Position numbers and translations under genes: made by a program. Below, piece after piece: positions 12,129 through 27,571 of a stretch of 64,000 nucleotides of DNA; position 1 is the first letter of the stretch, and each line of letters starts with the position of its first letter. The DNA lies in contig CAJNDS010002149.1 of NCBI GenBank assembly GCA_905221605.1, forward strand, positions 508,642-572,641, given 5' to 3'. This stretch comes from Symbiodinium natans (Eukaryota > Sar > Dinophyceae > Suessiales > Symbiodiniaceae). The notes beneath the pieces are model-generated. The model was not told where the DNA came from and searched no databases. It saw only the letters and a list, made by a program, of their open reading frames with translations.

Positions 12129-12577
12129 TGCCAAACTCTCGTCGCTGTCCGGGCTCGGCGAAACGGTCCCTGTTTTTGGACTTCTAAGAGGTCGCTTGTC
12201 AATGTTCTTGGGGTGCTCTTGGAGTTCTCTTCGGGATATTCTTGGAGTGCATTTTGTTGGGAGTTTCTTGGATATTTTCGAGCAGCCATGTCGGGCATTG
12301 TTTGTGAGGCGAGAATCTGTCAAACATGTATGAAAGTCCTAAGCCCGACCAAGGGGGGAGGGGGTTTGGTGCAATTTTTGTGGGGGGGGGGGGTGTCGAC
12401 GTTACATATTATGCGGCTTAGCGGCTTTGGGTTTCAAGCGGGGGTGGGGGGGGGGGGGTTTGGTGAAATTTGGTACAAAGTTTCGGGAATAAGGTCCTTT
12501 AACAGTGGTTTTAAAAGGTTTTCTGGGTTATTGGTAAGACCTGTAGCAAAACCTTGAACTCTGAACAAAGCTCAAAC

Positions 12578-12723
12578 TCTAAACAGCCGCCCCTTGGCCA
12601 TCTGAACCCGAAGCGCCTCTGTTCGCTGAAGCGCCCTGCGCCAGTCACCTGCACGGCTTCCTCAACCGGCGTAGTTTGCGCAACTTGCCTGGGGCCCGGG
12701 AGATGGGTGCGTTGTGGGGTTAA
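12578..12723 (+). CDS. possible upstream exon of the methyltransferase gene
   Basis: One frame reads protein-like sequence including ASHLHGFLNRRSLRNLPGARE before a TAA at 12721-12723. It lies about 380 bp upstream of the first certain methyltransferase exon on the same strand. Neither its splice sites nor its homology can be shown, so the link is inferred from position only. Confidence 0.2.
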
Positions 12724-13101
12724 ATGGACAAGGGTGTTGGCTGTGGGTTAGTGGGTTTATGTGGTGAAGGATGTCGTCGTGTCTGCGTTTTTCGAGTTCG
12801 GTGGTTGACAGGTTGAGGTTGTTGAGGGTTCAGGGTTCGACATGTAGGGCCAATGTGGGGTCTCAGGGTCTGGCAAATATGGGAGCTGGGATTCGTTCTG
12901 GGACACGCGTAGCTTAAGCAGAAGACCTCTTCGGCATGCATTTCTTGACGATATTTCCTTCCCCAAACCCTCGACTCCACAACAAGCCCTGAAACCGTGA
13001 ACGTGAACCCCCAACATTCTGCGGAGGGAGCCCCCGCGCCTAACAACCCCAACCCTAAATCCCTGAACTCCAAACCCTACACCCCCCCACCCAAAATCTA
13101 G

Positions 13102-17403
<4,302 letters not shown>

Positions 17404-18060
17404 GTCATTCTGCTTCGAGGGTCTTAGGCAGCTTTCAGATGGAACATTGTCCACTTTCACATCAACACCCACATGAGATTAAGATTTGTCAGATCATGCT
17501 TCCGGCCAAATCGGGCCTGGGCCTTCCGGACTCAACTTCCCTGAGCCCCAGAGAACTGGCCCACAACGGCCCATGCAGGACCCAATCAAGATCTGGCGCG
17601 AGAAGCGGCGGCGGATCCAGCTCTACCGAAGGGGCGAGGTGCCGAAAGGGTGCCAGAGGATGAGCTCGGATTGAGAGTTTGGCCCAGTGAGCCTGGTGAA
17701 GCCAGTGAGAGAAAAACCCGAACAATTTCGGCCGCCCGACGAGGCCCCGATGCGACGTGTGTGGGAGTTGGAGCAGGTGGCAGCAGTACAAAGGGTTGCA
17801 GTGTTTTGCTTCACTTTGGGCCTTGTGCATGCCAACATTCTGATCGTTGGAGCGGGGTGCAGTGAAGGCACTCTCATGCTCGATGCTGCAGGTCATCTAG
17901 AATCCGGGCCCGCTGACGGGATTCGCAGTGCCCAATACAAATAGAATCTGGATACCGTGCGTCTCTATACACCCGAGATATGCACAGATGTGCTCCAATG
18001 AAACTATTCTCTGTCCAGCTGTTTAGTATGTTGTGATTGCGCTTACTGTCTGTGTGCCAG

Positions 18061-18120
18061 CAGTGTATCCTTTCTGACCAGGCCTTTGTCGATCTGATGT
18101 ACGTGGCCACCACAGGCAAG
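18061..18120 (+). CDS. candidate exon, possibly part of the methyltransferase gene
   Basis: After a CCAG acceptor (18057-18060) exactly 20 codons read SDQAFVDLMYVATTGK at their 3' part. They are followed by GATCTC, which would be a GA donor of the kind used nearby. The frame stays open past this point through DLRQYVEPLAF. It lies 0.65 kb downstream of methyltransferase exon 5 on the same strand. The family is not recognised. Confidence 0.3.
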
Positions 18121-18598
18121 GATCTCCGTCAATACGTCGAGCCCTTGGCTTTTTCAGGCTTGGCTTCCACGAAACCAAGCCCAAGTTGGCGAGGTTGTTG
18201 CAGTAGCTACCAACAGCACTGTGACCAACTCCGCAGCGATTTTTGTGCACAAGCTGACATGGAGGTGTTCTGGCTTCTGGCTTCGGTTTGTCAATTTTTT
18301 CTGGGGGTCTAGGGGGGTGTAGGGGTGTGTAGGGTTCAGGTTCGTTGTACAGGGGAGTCAAGTGGATCTTCACTGCCTGCTGTTTCAGTGACATGGCGTA
18401 GGCCACTTGGACTTGTTTTGGGGGTGCTCGCCCGCAGTCTAAACCCTAACCCCTAAGCCCCAAAGAAAGCAGGGAAGCCAACGATTGGGAGATCCCGGCT
18501 CCTTGCGGGAATCAACGAGGGGTTGTTGGTGGATGTTCATGGGGTTTCTAGGGTGCTGCTCATGAGGCTGTTTCTGGGGTCCGAAAGGACCTCCTCAG

Positions 18599-18776
18599 GT
18601 CTTCGGTGTGGGCGACGACTCCCACCACCAGCAGCGCGGCACCGACTTCCTTGCGGACCCGGGGCGGGATTGGGACAGGCGCACAGTGCTTGATGAAACT
18701 TTTCCTCGCAGATGGCAGATGCATGCTTTCACAGTTCGCATCAGTTCACATCTCCGTGTGGCGTGGGGACACAAGG
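18599..18776 (+). CDS. candidate exon, unassigned
   Basis: A clean 59-codon frame follows CTCAG at 18594-18598. It includes VFGVGDDSHHQQRGTDFLAD, RTVLDETFPRRWQMHAFTV and SHLRVAWGHK. It ends at a G followed by GC (possible GC donor, phase 1), six bases before an in-frame TAG. It has balanced amino-acid use and no low complexity, unlike the competing frames. It could be a 3' exon of the methyltransferase gene or of a separate gene. No domain is recognised. Confidence 0.35.
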
Positions 18777-19021
18777 GCAACTAGTGTAGCATGACATGGG
18801 TGCATCTCGGGTAAATAATTGCTTCAGGTGTTTTAAGCGCTCGCCGTGGGAAGCCACCCGTACACTCCTGCCGTGTGAGGATACTCGAGACACTTTGGGA
18901 GGCCGGATGATGTGTAGGGCAGCCATCATTCCAGAAAAAGGTAAGCTTGTATCGAGTCGTCAAAAACTCGCAATCCACTCAATATGAGCAATGGTAATGT
19001 CGTAATAAGTGCAGCACGCTG

Positions 19022-19070
19022 TTTCTCTCTCTCTCTCTCTTTCTCTCCCTCTGCCTCTCCCTCTCTCCCT

Positions 19071-19114
<44 letters not shown>
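19022..19114. repeat. (CT)n microsatellite
   Basis: About 90 bp of CT dinucleotides interrupted by TTT, CCCTCTG and CCCTCTCC variants. Confidence 0.95.
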
Positions 19115-19117
<3 letters not shown>

Positions 19118-19349
19118 GGCTGTCGCGCACGGCTGGCCACGCCCCCAAGCAGACGAGGACGTAGGTACGGGTGCGAGGGTGGGGGTCGTTGTTTTTTTCT
19201 CCTGAGGACTGACCTAAGCAAGTGCCACCCTGGCTTCTCCATTCCGGGAACACTCGCCGCAAGCCTGCGAACAGTCAAACTCAGTGCAGCGTATATACGA
19301 GCGCAAGGACTCCGGCTCGATTGTTCAACGAGAAAGATTGCCACAAGAG

Positions 19350-19415
19350 CCCGAAGTGCGAACCCTGTCCCACCAGTCGGTTCGCGGTTCGCAGTGCGCC
19401 GAAGCCATTCTGCGG
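19350..19415 (-). repeat. tRNA-like (SINE-head) relic
   Basis: On the minus strand an A-box-like TGGCTTCGGCG and a B-box-like GGTTCGCAC are about 43 bp apart, the spacing found in tRNAs. The stems do not fold well, so this is not a working tRNA. It could be a decayed tRNA-derived SINE promoter. It is weak evidence resting on two short degenerate boxes. Confidence 0.25.
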
Positions 19416-21238
19416 CGACTGCGAAACGAATAATGCTATCATGGTTGTTAGGACCGACAGACTTCGAGTCTGTGACTCCTTGCCCCGGCGGCTTTCTGCG
19501 TTCAAGCGCTGAAAAGCCGTGCACACAAAGCGCATCACCGCCTCCCGTCTCACAATGACTAAGACTAAGCAAGGCATACTAAGGCTTAAAGACCGGAGAC
19601 CTGTGGGAAGACCGCGAGAACTTTTGCAACGACCATCGGCGGCGGCTGTCAGTTGATCCGAAGTACAATAAGATGTCACTCCCCTGCCTTACGTTCGTTT
19701 TGCTTTCGCACCTCCTCCGGAACAGAAGATGCATGCAGGAGTTGATGGTAGCAAACGACCGGGACGAGACGTGAGTCTTAAATCTCAAGCCCGAAAACCC
19801 ATAAAACTCCCCAAACCCGATGTTGGAGGCTGGCCGGTGAACCACTTGGGGGCCCGTGCCATCGTGGACTTCGTGGAGCGCCGAGGCAAGCCTGAGATTG
19901 CTGCCTCTTGCTCCTTTTGGGGGTTTAGGAGTTTAAGGTTTGGCACATTAGCTTCTTGCTGTTGGGATGGATCTTTCCAAGAGCTGTTGTAGCTTTGGGG
20001 GCGGGTGTTTCCCCCAGCCGCCAGCACCCCTCAGGCTTTGAAGTGCTGAAGCTACGGCTCTTCGGAAATATGGAGTTCCTGATTTGGCAGCCGGGGCACC
20101 CTGTGGGTTTCTCTGGGTGATCTCTTTGGAGGGCGTTGGAGGGGGGCTCCGCTGGTTGCTTCTTGGGAATTGGGGCTCTTTGTGACTCTTTTTCGGGGGA
20201 CCCTTCGAAATCCAAATTCGAAGGAAGCCTGCCATCAAGCCTTAAGACCCTGCGTGATCCTACGTGAATCCAGCAGCCCCGAGAAGGGACCTTTTGCCAA
20301 CCAACCCTAAACTTTCAAAACCCTAAACACTGAACGCTAAAAAGTTACTAAAGGGAAAAAACCCTAGACCCTAAAACCACCAAACACCTACAACTCCCCA
20401 AGCCTCCTGCAAGGCAAAGACCTCTCAGAGAACTGTGCAGCGGAAAGTTGGCAGCGCCAACCTTAAACGCCCTAAAGGCCTTGAAAACCTCATAATATCC
20501 GACAACCTCATAATATCCTCAACCCGTCTTACCACCATTAACCACCCCCAAACAACAAAAACCATCTCATGAAAATGCATTGACCGAAGATGCAGCCACA
20601 GGCCGGGCCCCTCCTCCGCGGCGGCGCCCGTTGCGGAGCGAGGTTGAGGGTTCTGCGGCTTCTACTGAGGGGTTCTTTCGGAGATTAAGCGGGGGATCGT
20701 AGTTTCCGGGAATCCGCATGTTCCGCTAGGAGCGCCGCTTCTGCACTGCCTTCGCTCCGAAGTGGGGCAGCCGAGGGCTCAGGGTTTGTGTGGGAAGGAT
20801 TTAGGGTTTAGGGTTTAGCATTTAGGGTTTAGGGTTTAGTGTTTAGGGTTTGGGGTTTAAGGTGTAGGGTTTAAGGCTTAAGGTGTAGCATTTAGGTTGA
20901 GAGTTTAGGGTATGTATCAGTGTACGCGTGTTTTCGCTCGCGTAGCTTAGTAGCCCCACCCCCCCACCCGAGATACTTTGAGGTTCCTGCATGGGAGGCT
21001 TGCTTGGGTTTTCTTGCAGAAAGGAGGGCAGAGGCCTCGGCCCCTGCTTGAGAGACCTTTCAAAGCCAAAGAGACCCCCTCATGGGGTCATGGGGGGAGG
21101 TCTGAGGAAACTGAGCAAAGTTCAGATGGCAGAAATGCCAAGAAGCTTGAGGGTTCAAGGCAAGTGAACCCCTTCGCATGTTCGTGCACGATCCTTAGGT
21201 CCAACAGCAAACGGATGTGATGAAAGCGCCCCCCCTAC
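19416..21238. other. no gene recognised; telomere-like words
   Basis: No supported exon. A TTTAGGG-type array is listed separately (20796-20912). The stretch 20275-20400 carries scattered CCCTAAA and AAACCCT words in the opposite orientation. Confidence 0.45.
20796..20912. repeat. degenerate telomere-type (TTTAGGG)n array
   Basis: About 15 units of TTTAGGG with variants such as TTTAGCA, TTTAGTG, TTTGGGG and TTTAAGG. It is an interstitial, decaying telomere-like tract. Confidence 0.85.
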
Positions 21239-21431
21239 TTGCCGTTGCCAGTTGGCGAGTTCCCACCCAGGCATCATGCAGTTTCTCAATGACGGACGTC
21301 GTGAGGCTGCGCGCGGGGGACTTTTGGGTCTTTTGAGTGCACAAATTGGCTCAAAACCTCCCAACAACTGAAGCTCTGCTTCAGTGGGTCGCAGGGCGCG
21401 CGGGATAAATTTAGAAGATGCCCCTGCTGCC
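21239..21431 (-). CDS. candidate minus-strand exon, unassigned
   Basis: On the minus strand an acceptor (CAACAG) precedes 21431, and an open frame runs to CAA followed by GTAGGG at 21238-21233, a canonical donor. The peptide includes PRALRPTEAELQLLGGFEP and NCMMPGWELANWQRQ. No family is recognised, and there is no partner exon. Confidence 0.25.
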
Positions 21432-22009
21432 CTGTTGAAGTTAGTTGTCAGGCTTGCAGGCGGACTGGGGAGCATGAGCGGAATGATGCGGCACGTGATC
21501 TGACAGGAATCAAGCCTTGGTCGTACCTTTTCTCGAGAAGTGAGAGGGGAGAAGACAGAAGGGAGAAGAGAGAAGACAAAGGAGAGAGGACAACTCGGAG
21601 ACCTGAACCTAAACCCTACACCTACAACCCTGTAAAACCCTCGAGAGAGCCAGGGCTGCTCTCAGTGGACGGATGAAAGAATGAGAGCAAAGAATGAGTC
21701 CGCAAGTCGAGAAACAAGTCTCCGAGATGCCAGAAGTGTCCTCGTCTCAAGGGGCAGCACGCGGGGTGCACGGCTGTTCACTAACGAAGTTGGCCTTAGC
21801 CTTCGGGCATTACCAGGATTCGGTGCATTGCATGTCATTGTACTGGACATGGCGAGCCGCCACAGCGTGAAGGGCGCGGCTGAGCTGGCATCTCCGGCTT
21901 CTCAAGCAGCCAGGCTGAGGCAAAACAGTCCTGCTCTGGGCTTCCATCAGAGCTCCTTAGCCTCTTTAGCTGCTTTCCCACATGACCTGTCTTCCCCATC
22001 TAATTGCTC

Positions 22010-22764
22010 ATGCGTCATTCGAGTTGTTCTCCTTGTGGCAGTTGCAAGTCTCTCGTCATCGGCCTCACGGGCTGCACACGCTCGGGGAAGAGCTGGCTGG
22101 CCAAAGTCCTTAAGGCGCGCCTGGTCGAGGCTGGCTTGGGCGTGCGGGTGGTGGGCCAGGAGAAGGGGGTGGTTTTTTTAAAAAGACCTTCGGTCCGTAC
22201 ATGTCCGTAGCTGTCATACCAATTCCACAGCTGTCGGGGGCCTTTGATCAGGACAGCTACTGGGAGCGCCCGATTCTTGTAAAGGTGGCAGGGGCAAAGC
22301 GCGAGTCTCAAGAGGAGCCGGAATGTACCAATCACAAGGCCTTTGCAAAGGCCATCCGCGATGCGAGCTGTTCACACGACGTGGTTATTGCTGAGGGCTT
22401 CCAACTTCTGCACAGCCCGGAAGTGTACAGCCAGCTCACGCTCTGCTACTCTTTGGAGCTGTCCTGGGAGGAGGCGCGGCGGCGCCGGACGCAGGGCTGC
22501 GGAAGGCTAAACCCAAACCCATTGAGCTCCTCTGACTTCGATGACCTTGCATGGCCTGCCCATGAGCGCTATGTTGCCCAGTCGGTGTTTCCTCTTGTCA
22601 AGGAGGGTAAGGTCGTCGAGCTGCCGAGTCCAAGCAGCGAAGAAGATGTGACGCTGATCGCCACTCGCATTCTCGCAGCGACGGGCGTGCCCAAGCTCTC
22701 TGCTGAGTTGTACAGACATGGACAGGACGCAGGAGTCACAGGAGCCGACGGCGACAGAAGGTAA
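22010..22764 (+). CDS. nicotinamide riboside/uridine kinase-like P-loop kinase
   Basis: Two exons, 22010-22159 and 22252-22764, joined in phase 0, give about 220 residues (human NRK1 is 199). Exon 1 has the Walker A motif GCTRSGKS in the setting LVIGLTG...WLAKVL and ends in VRVVGQ. Exon 2 starts with DSYW, so the join gives GQDSYW, matching the family's (S/G)QDxF/YW with its catalytic Asp. Further family features are an EEPEC segment, VVIAEGFQLL, the Arg-rich LSWEEARRRR lid and FDDLAWPAHERYVAQ. These enzymes phosphorylate nicotinamide riboside or a related nucleoside, the first step of NAD salvage. The intron (22160-22251, 92 bp) is GA-AG and is flanked by CAGGA on both sides. An AG at 22040-22041 could bring in an upstream exon. 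An alternative 3' end exists: a GA donor at 22726 joins in phase to 23140-23193. Confidence 0.75.
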
Positions 22765-23139
22765 ACAGAGACTTGAGCAGATGAGCGGGGATGGAGATAG
22801 GCTTCAGCTGACCATGTTTTGAGGCAAATCCGCAAACCAGCTCCAAGGGTTTGAAGGGCAGAAGAAAGGGGTGCTCTCTCAAAACGCGCTTCGAGCGCTT
22901 TCTTTGCGCTTAGCAAGTCTCTCTTCTCACGATTGTTGCCAGCGCCGTTGTCAGGGCTTGGCCTCGCCGGTGCCGCCCTGGGTGGCCAACGTCTCTGGGC
23001 TGCATCCGCCCCCCCCCCCCACAAACGCACTGCAGAAGTTTACATGTAAAGACATTCTTGTTTGAAGTAACACTCTCTCTCTCTCTCGCTTCAGCCACTA
23101 CAGTCTTCTTGTATACATATTCTGTCCCTGTCGGTGCAG

Positions 23140-23193
23140 GCCAGTGACGACATCCCTACTCTGGAGGCGCGGATCTTGCCGCATCTGATCTGA
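23140..23193 (+). CDS. candidate terminal exon (alternative end of the kinase gene)
   Basis: A pyrimidine-rich tract and GTGCAG precede 17 codons, SDDIPTLEARILPHLI in the later part, then TGA at 23191-23193. The phase (0) matches a GA donor after CAG at 22723-22725 in the upstream kinase gene, so it may be the true last exon. This is inferred from phase and spacing only. Confidence 0.35.
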   Translation, partial: ASDDIPTLEARILPHLI

Positions 23194-23568
23194 GTCCCTC
23201 GGCAAGCCGGTCACACCCATGTCTTTTTCACACTACTTTCGCGGTCAGATGTTTTGGGAATGTGTTTCACGATTCACCTGGACAGGGGCTACAGAAAGGG
23301 CGGACCTTCAATCTCTTCGGAGCCTTGGCAGGGAGGGAGTCCCTTGTGTTAGTGTTTAGGGTTGACAGGGTTTTAGGTTTTCAGGGTTCAGGGTTGTCGT
23401 CCGGCTCTTGATCAAGGGAGGGCTTGCTCTAGTGTTGGTCTTCCCGCAGCGAGGTCTCAGATACTCAGAACCATCCAAGACCCTGAGGCCTAAACCCAAA
23501 ACTATTCAACCCTAAAGCTTCCGAAAATCTAACCTTCCAGATGCTGAACATGAGAACCCTCTCTGCAG

Positions 23569-23678
23569 GGCTTCAGGGCCCCCACCTCCCAGCTCAAGGA
23601 GCTCGCAATGTGATGCTCCTGCAAAATGGCCGTGTCTACGGCTCGCCCCACGTGGCCCAGCGCAGCGGAGACATGTAG
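23569..23678 (+). CDS. candidate terminal exon, unassigned
   Basis: CTCTCTGCAG is followed by an open frame that ends at TAG (23676-23678). The peptide includes NVMLLQNGRVYGSPHVAQRS. It has a good acceptor and natural composition, but no family or partner exon is identified. Confidence 0.3.
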
Positions 23679-24352
23679 AGCATTCTTGAGAACTCGTTTT
23701 TGAGGGTCCAGGGTTTAGGGCTCAGCGCCTGCGATGCTTTAGAGTGGAGGGGATGCAATTCACGAAGCCGATTCCCTGACAGCGACTCGGGATGCGGATG
23801 CAGATTGCGCAGCGTGCGGATGTTTAGGCTTCATGGCCACTTTGAGAGATATTGCTCAGGGTTCAGTTTCATCGACTGAGGGGCAGGGCTACCACATGGA
23901 GCGCCTCCTGCCATGCCAGACGAGCCATGGCAACCGTGTTTATATCTTACAGGCGTTACATGGGTTTGAGGTTTTGCTTGCTGGTTCTCAGTAGGGGTTG
24001 CAGAGGTTCTATCGGGCATACATGAGGTCCTTAATTTCCCAAATCCCTATGAAGAGGTAGCAACTATGGGGAAGACAATTTTGCCACATTGGGAACCCCA
24101 TAAAAGCGGGACTTCTGGGATGTGCAGGGTTGACCAATCGTCATGGCTTTATGAACTCCACAAACCCTATAAACCCCATATACTCTGCAAGCCCCCCATG
24201 CGCCTTCCCATAGTACTGGAATGGCCGAGGGTTTAGGGGTCAGGGTTTTGGGGAGGCTTTGGCACAAGGCAGCAGGGGCAGTTAATTCGGATCGCCCGTG
24301 ACTTACGACACCATATGTTTTTGATTTCGAGCTGCTTCCGTCTGGCCTGCAG

Positions 24353-24407
24353 CCAGCCTTACGTCTATGTCGTGGATTGCCTCTATGCCGTTTTCAAGCA
24401 GATGTAA
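24353..24407 (+). CDS. candidate terminal exon, unassigned
   Basis: CCGTCTGGCCTGCAG (ending 24352) is a strong acceptor. The exon then reads QPYVYVVDCLYAVFKQM and stops with TAA at 24405-24407. Partner exons were not found. It sits just upstream of the telomere-like array. Confidence 0.3.
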
Positions 24408-24439
24408 GAGTATATATGGTCCGGCGTCTGGCGTGTCTG

Positions 24440-24494
24440 CCCCCCCCCCCCCCCCCATGGCATGGTCAGGTACGGGGGGGGGGGGGGGGGGGGC
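24440..24494. repeat. paired poly-C and poly-G tracts
   Basis: A run of about 16 C and, 20 bp later, a run of about 20 G. The two tracts are complementary and could form a hairpin or a G-quadruplex. Confidence 0.85.
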
Positions 24495-24557
24495 CGACTG
24501 TGAGCACACCCTCTGCAATACCCGTGTTTTGTGAGTGTTGCGCCTTCGGTTGAGGGA

Positions 24558-25660
24558 CCCGAAACCCGAAACCCGAAACCCTAAACCCTAAACCCTAAAC
24601 CCAAAACCCTAAACCACAACCACCGCCCCACAGGGCCACAGGGGGGGGCAGCCACAGTTCCAGACAAACCCCAAACCCCAAACCCCAAACCCCAACCCCC
24701 CAAACCCCAAACCCCAAACCCCAAACCCCAAACCCCAAACCCCAAACCCCAAACCCCAACCCCAAACCCCCAAACCCCAAACCCCAAACCCCAAACCCCA
24801 AACCCCAAACCCCAAACCCCAAACCCCAAACCCCAAACCCCAAACCCCAAACCCCAAACCCCAAACCCCAAACCCCAAACCCCAAACCCCAAACCCCAAA
24901 CCCCAAACCCCAAACCCAAAAACCCCAAACCCCAAACCCCCAAACCCCAACCCCAAACCCCAAACCCCAAACCCCAACCCCAACCCAAACCCCAAACCCC
25001 AAACCCCAAACCCCAAACCCCAAACCCAAACCCCAAACAAAAACCCCCAAACCCCAAACCCCAACCCCAAACCCCAAACCCAAACCCCCCCAAACCCCAA
25101 ACCCCAAACCCCAAACCCCAAACCCCAAACCCAAACCCCAAACCCCAAACCCCCCAAACCCCAAACCCCAAACCCCCCCAAACCCCCCCAAACCCAAACC
25201 CCAACCCCACCCCAAACCCCAAACCCCAAACCCCACCCCAAACCCCAAACCCCAAACCCCCCCAAACCCCAAAACCCCAAACCCCAAACCCCAAACCAAA
25301 CCCCAAACCCCAAACCCAAACCCCAAACCCCAAACCCCAAACCCCAAACCCCAAACCCCAAACCCCAAACCCCAAACCCCAAACCCCAAACCCCAAACCC
25401 CAAACCCCAAACCCCAAACCCCCAAACCCCAAACCCTAAACCCTAAACCCTAAACCCTAAACCCTAAACCCTACCACCCTAAACCACCCACCCTAAACCA
25501 CCACAACCACACAGGGCCGGGCGGGGGGAGCCACAGTTCCAGACAAACCCTAAATCCTAAACCTAAACCCTAAACCCAAAGCCCTAAACCACCACAACCA
25601 CCACCCCACAGGGCCACAGGGGCGGGGGGAGCCACAGGGGGGGGGGGGGGGGGGTTCCAG
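24558..25660. repeat. telomere-like array with CCCCAAA core and CCCTAAA flanks
   Basis: The left flank is CCCGAAA/CCCTAAA units (24558-24612). The core (about 24665-25432) is more than 100 units of CCCCAAA with occasional CCCCCAAA or CCCAAA. The right flank returns to CCCTAAA (25433-25475). A linker of about 55 bp with ACCACAACCACC, CCACAGGGCCACAGG and CCACAGTTCCAGACAAA occurs at 24613-24667, again at about 25497-25550 and again at about 25585-25660, the last expanded by G runs. Long minus-strand Gly/Leu/Phe/Val/Trp ORFs across it are artefacts open in all three frames. Confidence 0.95.
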
Positions 25661-25699
25661 ACCATGGGGGGGGGGGGGGGAGGTGGGGGCCGCCAAGCA

Positions 25700-27440
25700 C
25701 TGGACCATATATCTCTATAATTTGTTATTTCCTCTACGTCGTGGGGTACCTCTTTGGGACCCCGTGCAGGCTTTGGGTTGCATCTTTCAATTTGCCATGG
25801 TCAATCATCAGATGATGGTTCGCCAGCACAATACCGAACTCCTAGCCAGGCTTGCCTCCAACTTTTTCTGACACTGGAGGTCGAATGTGGGTTCTCTGGC
25901 TCTTTTCACATTGAGTACGCCGTCTACACATGGACCCCCGCATGTTGCTGCTAGCGAAATGCTTTCAAACCCGCCTACAGATACTGGAAGTTTTCTGCGG
26001 TTCTTTTTGTCTCTATTCACTTCGAAAACATCTTCTTGGTGGGTACGGGGGGAGCTTCTTATGGTTCTATTGTCTATTTGCTTCTATTGCACGGACTGCT
26101 GCTCCGGTAACGTGCATCCTGGCCCGAAGCTGTTGGCGAGATTGAATTCCAGACAAGGTAGCCCCATCAGCGGTCTCGGGAGGCCGGGGGGACTCGGCTT
26201 CAAACAGGCTCACGTTGACATTGGATACCTATACGCAAATAGAAGCTGAAGCTCTTTTGCAAATGGTCACGAACTCCCGTGTGCGTCGGACAGGTTCCAT
26301 TGCGGACGTTTTCTCTCAAGATGTCTTCTTCCTCCGAAGTTAGAATCCGTTTGATCTCCAAAGATATTCCATTTTATGCACGTCCCCCTGACTCATGGGA
26401 TGATCCGCCAGCGTCTTTGATGATGGCCCACTATCTGAACAAGTTCAGGCAGGTTGCTAACGATGGTGGAGCTTTTCCTGTTTGCCCTGGCCCAGCAGGT
26501 TTTTCTCCCATAAGATATGGAATACTTTATGAACATCTCAATCTTTTGCGTGTCGTGCTCGCAGTGGCTTTGATTCAGAGAGATTGATTAGCCCCAGGTG
26601 CCCTGTTATTTGGAAGATTCCATCTGAGTTGCGGAACAATGGGTTATTTCACAAAAATCTTCTGAATCTTCGCGGCCGCTGGGACATTATCCGATGCAGG
26701 ATGTTCCTTTCCGACTACACAGCTATATGCTGGCGTGGGATACGACGGCAGTAAGCTTGACAGCTTTGGCAAGGGACTTCGCCAAGCGTCGAACTTGATA
26801 AATTCTTTCCTGTCTGCAGGCTACGACCTGACGAAAGCTACGCCGTTTGCTTGCCTCTGCCGATTGCACGTCATTCCACGTGACAACCCGAACCCTAGAG
26901 TTGTATTCGGCGCGCCTTCTCACTTTCATTATCGACGGTCAAGCTGCGTGTCCTCTTGACGAAGCTCTTCGTTCCTGCAAGAACCCTGCAGCTTTTGCAA
27001 CTACTTTGCATCAACAATATTGTGATGCTGCATTCATTGCCAAGAATGACAGCGCTATGGCTAACTGGCCGTTTCGAGATGGGCAAACACGATCCGGGTA
27101 CCGGAGAGTTCTTCTCTGGCGTTCACGACTAGGAATTGAGGATTGCCTTTGCGTTCTTCGGATCTATGTTTCGACAAGATGATACCCGGGTGACTGTTTC
27201 ACTGGCTCTGGCTTTGCGCGTCGTAGCGCTTTTAAGAACTCTGGTTTGGCCGTTCGCAGGAGGGCCTAGCGGTACTTACTTTGTCTCTGCTCGATTCAGT
27301 AAATAATGATCTACGCTTAGAAGTACACCCAGTGGAACTCCGACTGCGGGCGGAATACGTGGACCACTTGGACCTCATGCTTAGTTTTGTCCTATTTTGC
27401 CACCCGCGATAGCCCAAGGAGGCGGCGTCGCCCCCAAGTC
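25700..27440 (+). pseudogene. AT-richer degraded element, possibly retroelement-derived
   Basis: This 1.7 kb is less GC-rich than its surroundings and has frame-broken protein-like stretches on the + strand. One reads CFYCTDCCSGNVHPGPK, resembling the short 2A-like leader (GDVxPNPGP) found before the endonuclease of many LINEs, but the Asn is missing. Others include SWDDPPASLMMAHYLNKFRQ, HKNLLNLRGRWDIIRCRMF and GYDLTKATPFACLCRLHV. No reverse transcriptase or endonuclease motif is visible, so the assignment is weak. Confidence 0.25.
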
Positions 27441-27571
27441 GTCACGCTACTTTGAGCCAGCCTTCGATGTCAATATTGCCCAAGGATGTTCGGGAGTATA
27501 GGGGCAAGGAAGAACCGTGAGCGAGATTCGCTTTTGGTTCTTCAAACAGCAGTGCCTCTTGACCTTGGGCA

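Noticed and set aside
11802-12557. Long Pro/Ser/Gln-rich and Gly/Cys-rich ORFs on both strands
   Set aside because: They come from the CCCCAGCAC minisatellite, which is open in all six frames.
17830-17880. ILIVGAGCSEGTLML, resembling a second methyltransferase motif I
   Set aside because: It lies downstream of the beta-5 exon, so the order is wrong, and the true motif I is at 13161-13200.
19455-19490. tRNA-Ser-like anticodon arm on the minus strand (ACAGA, loop CTCGAAG, TCTGT)
   Set aside because: No acceptor stem, D arm or T arm at the right distances; the nearest GGTTCG word is about 100 bp away.
24581-25432. Three overlapping minus-strand ORFs of 264-283 codons rich in Gly/Leu/Phe/Val/Trp
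   Set aside because: They are the three frames of the CCCCAAA array. A repeat without stops in any frame is not evidence of coding.
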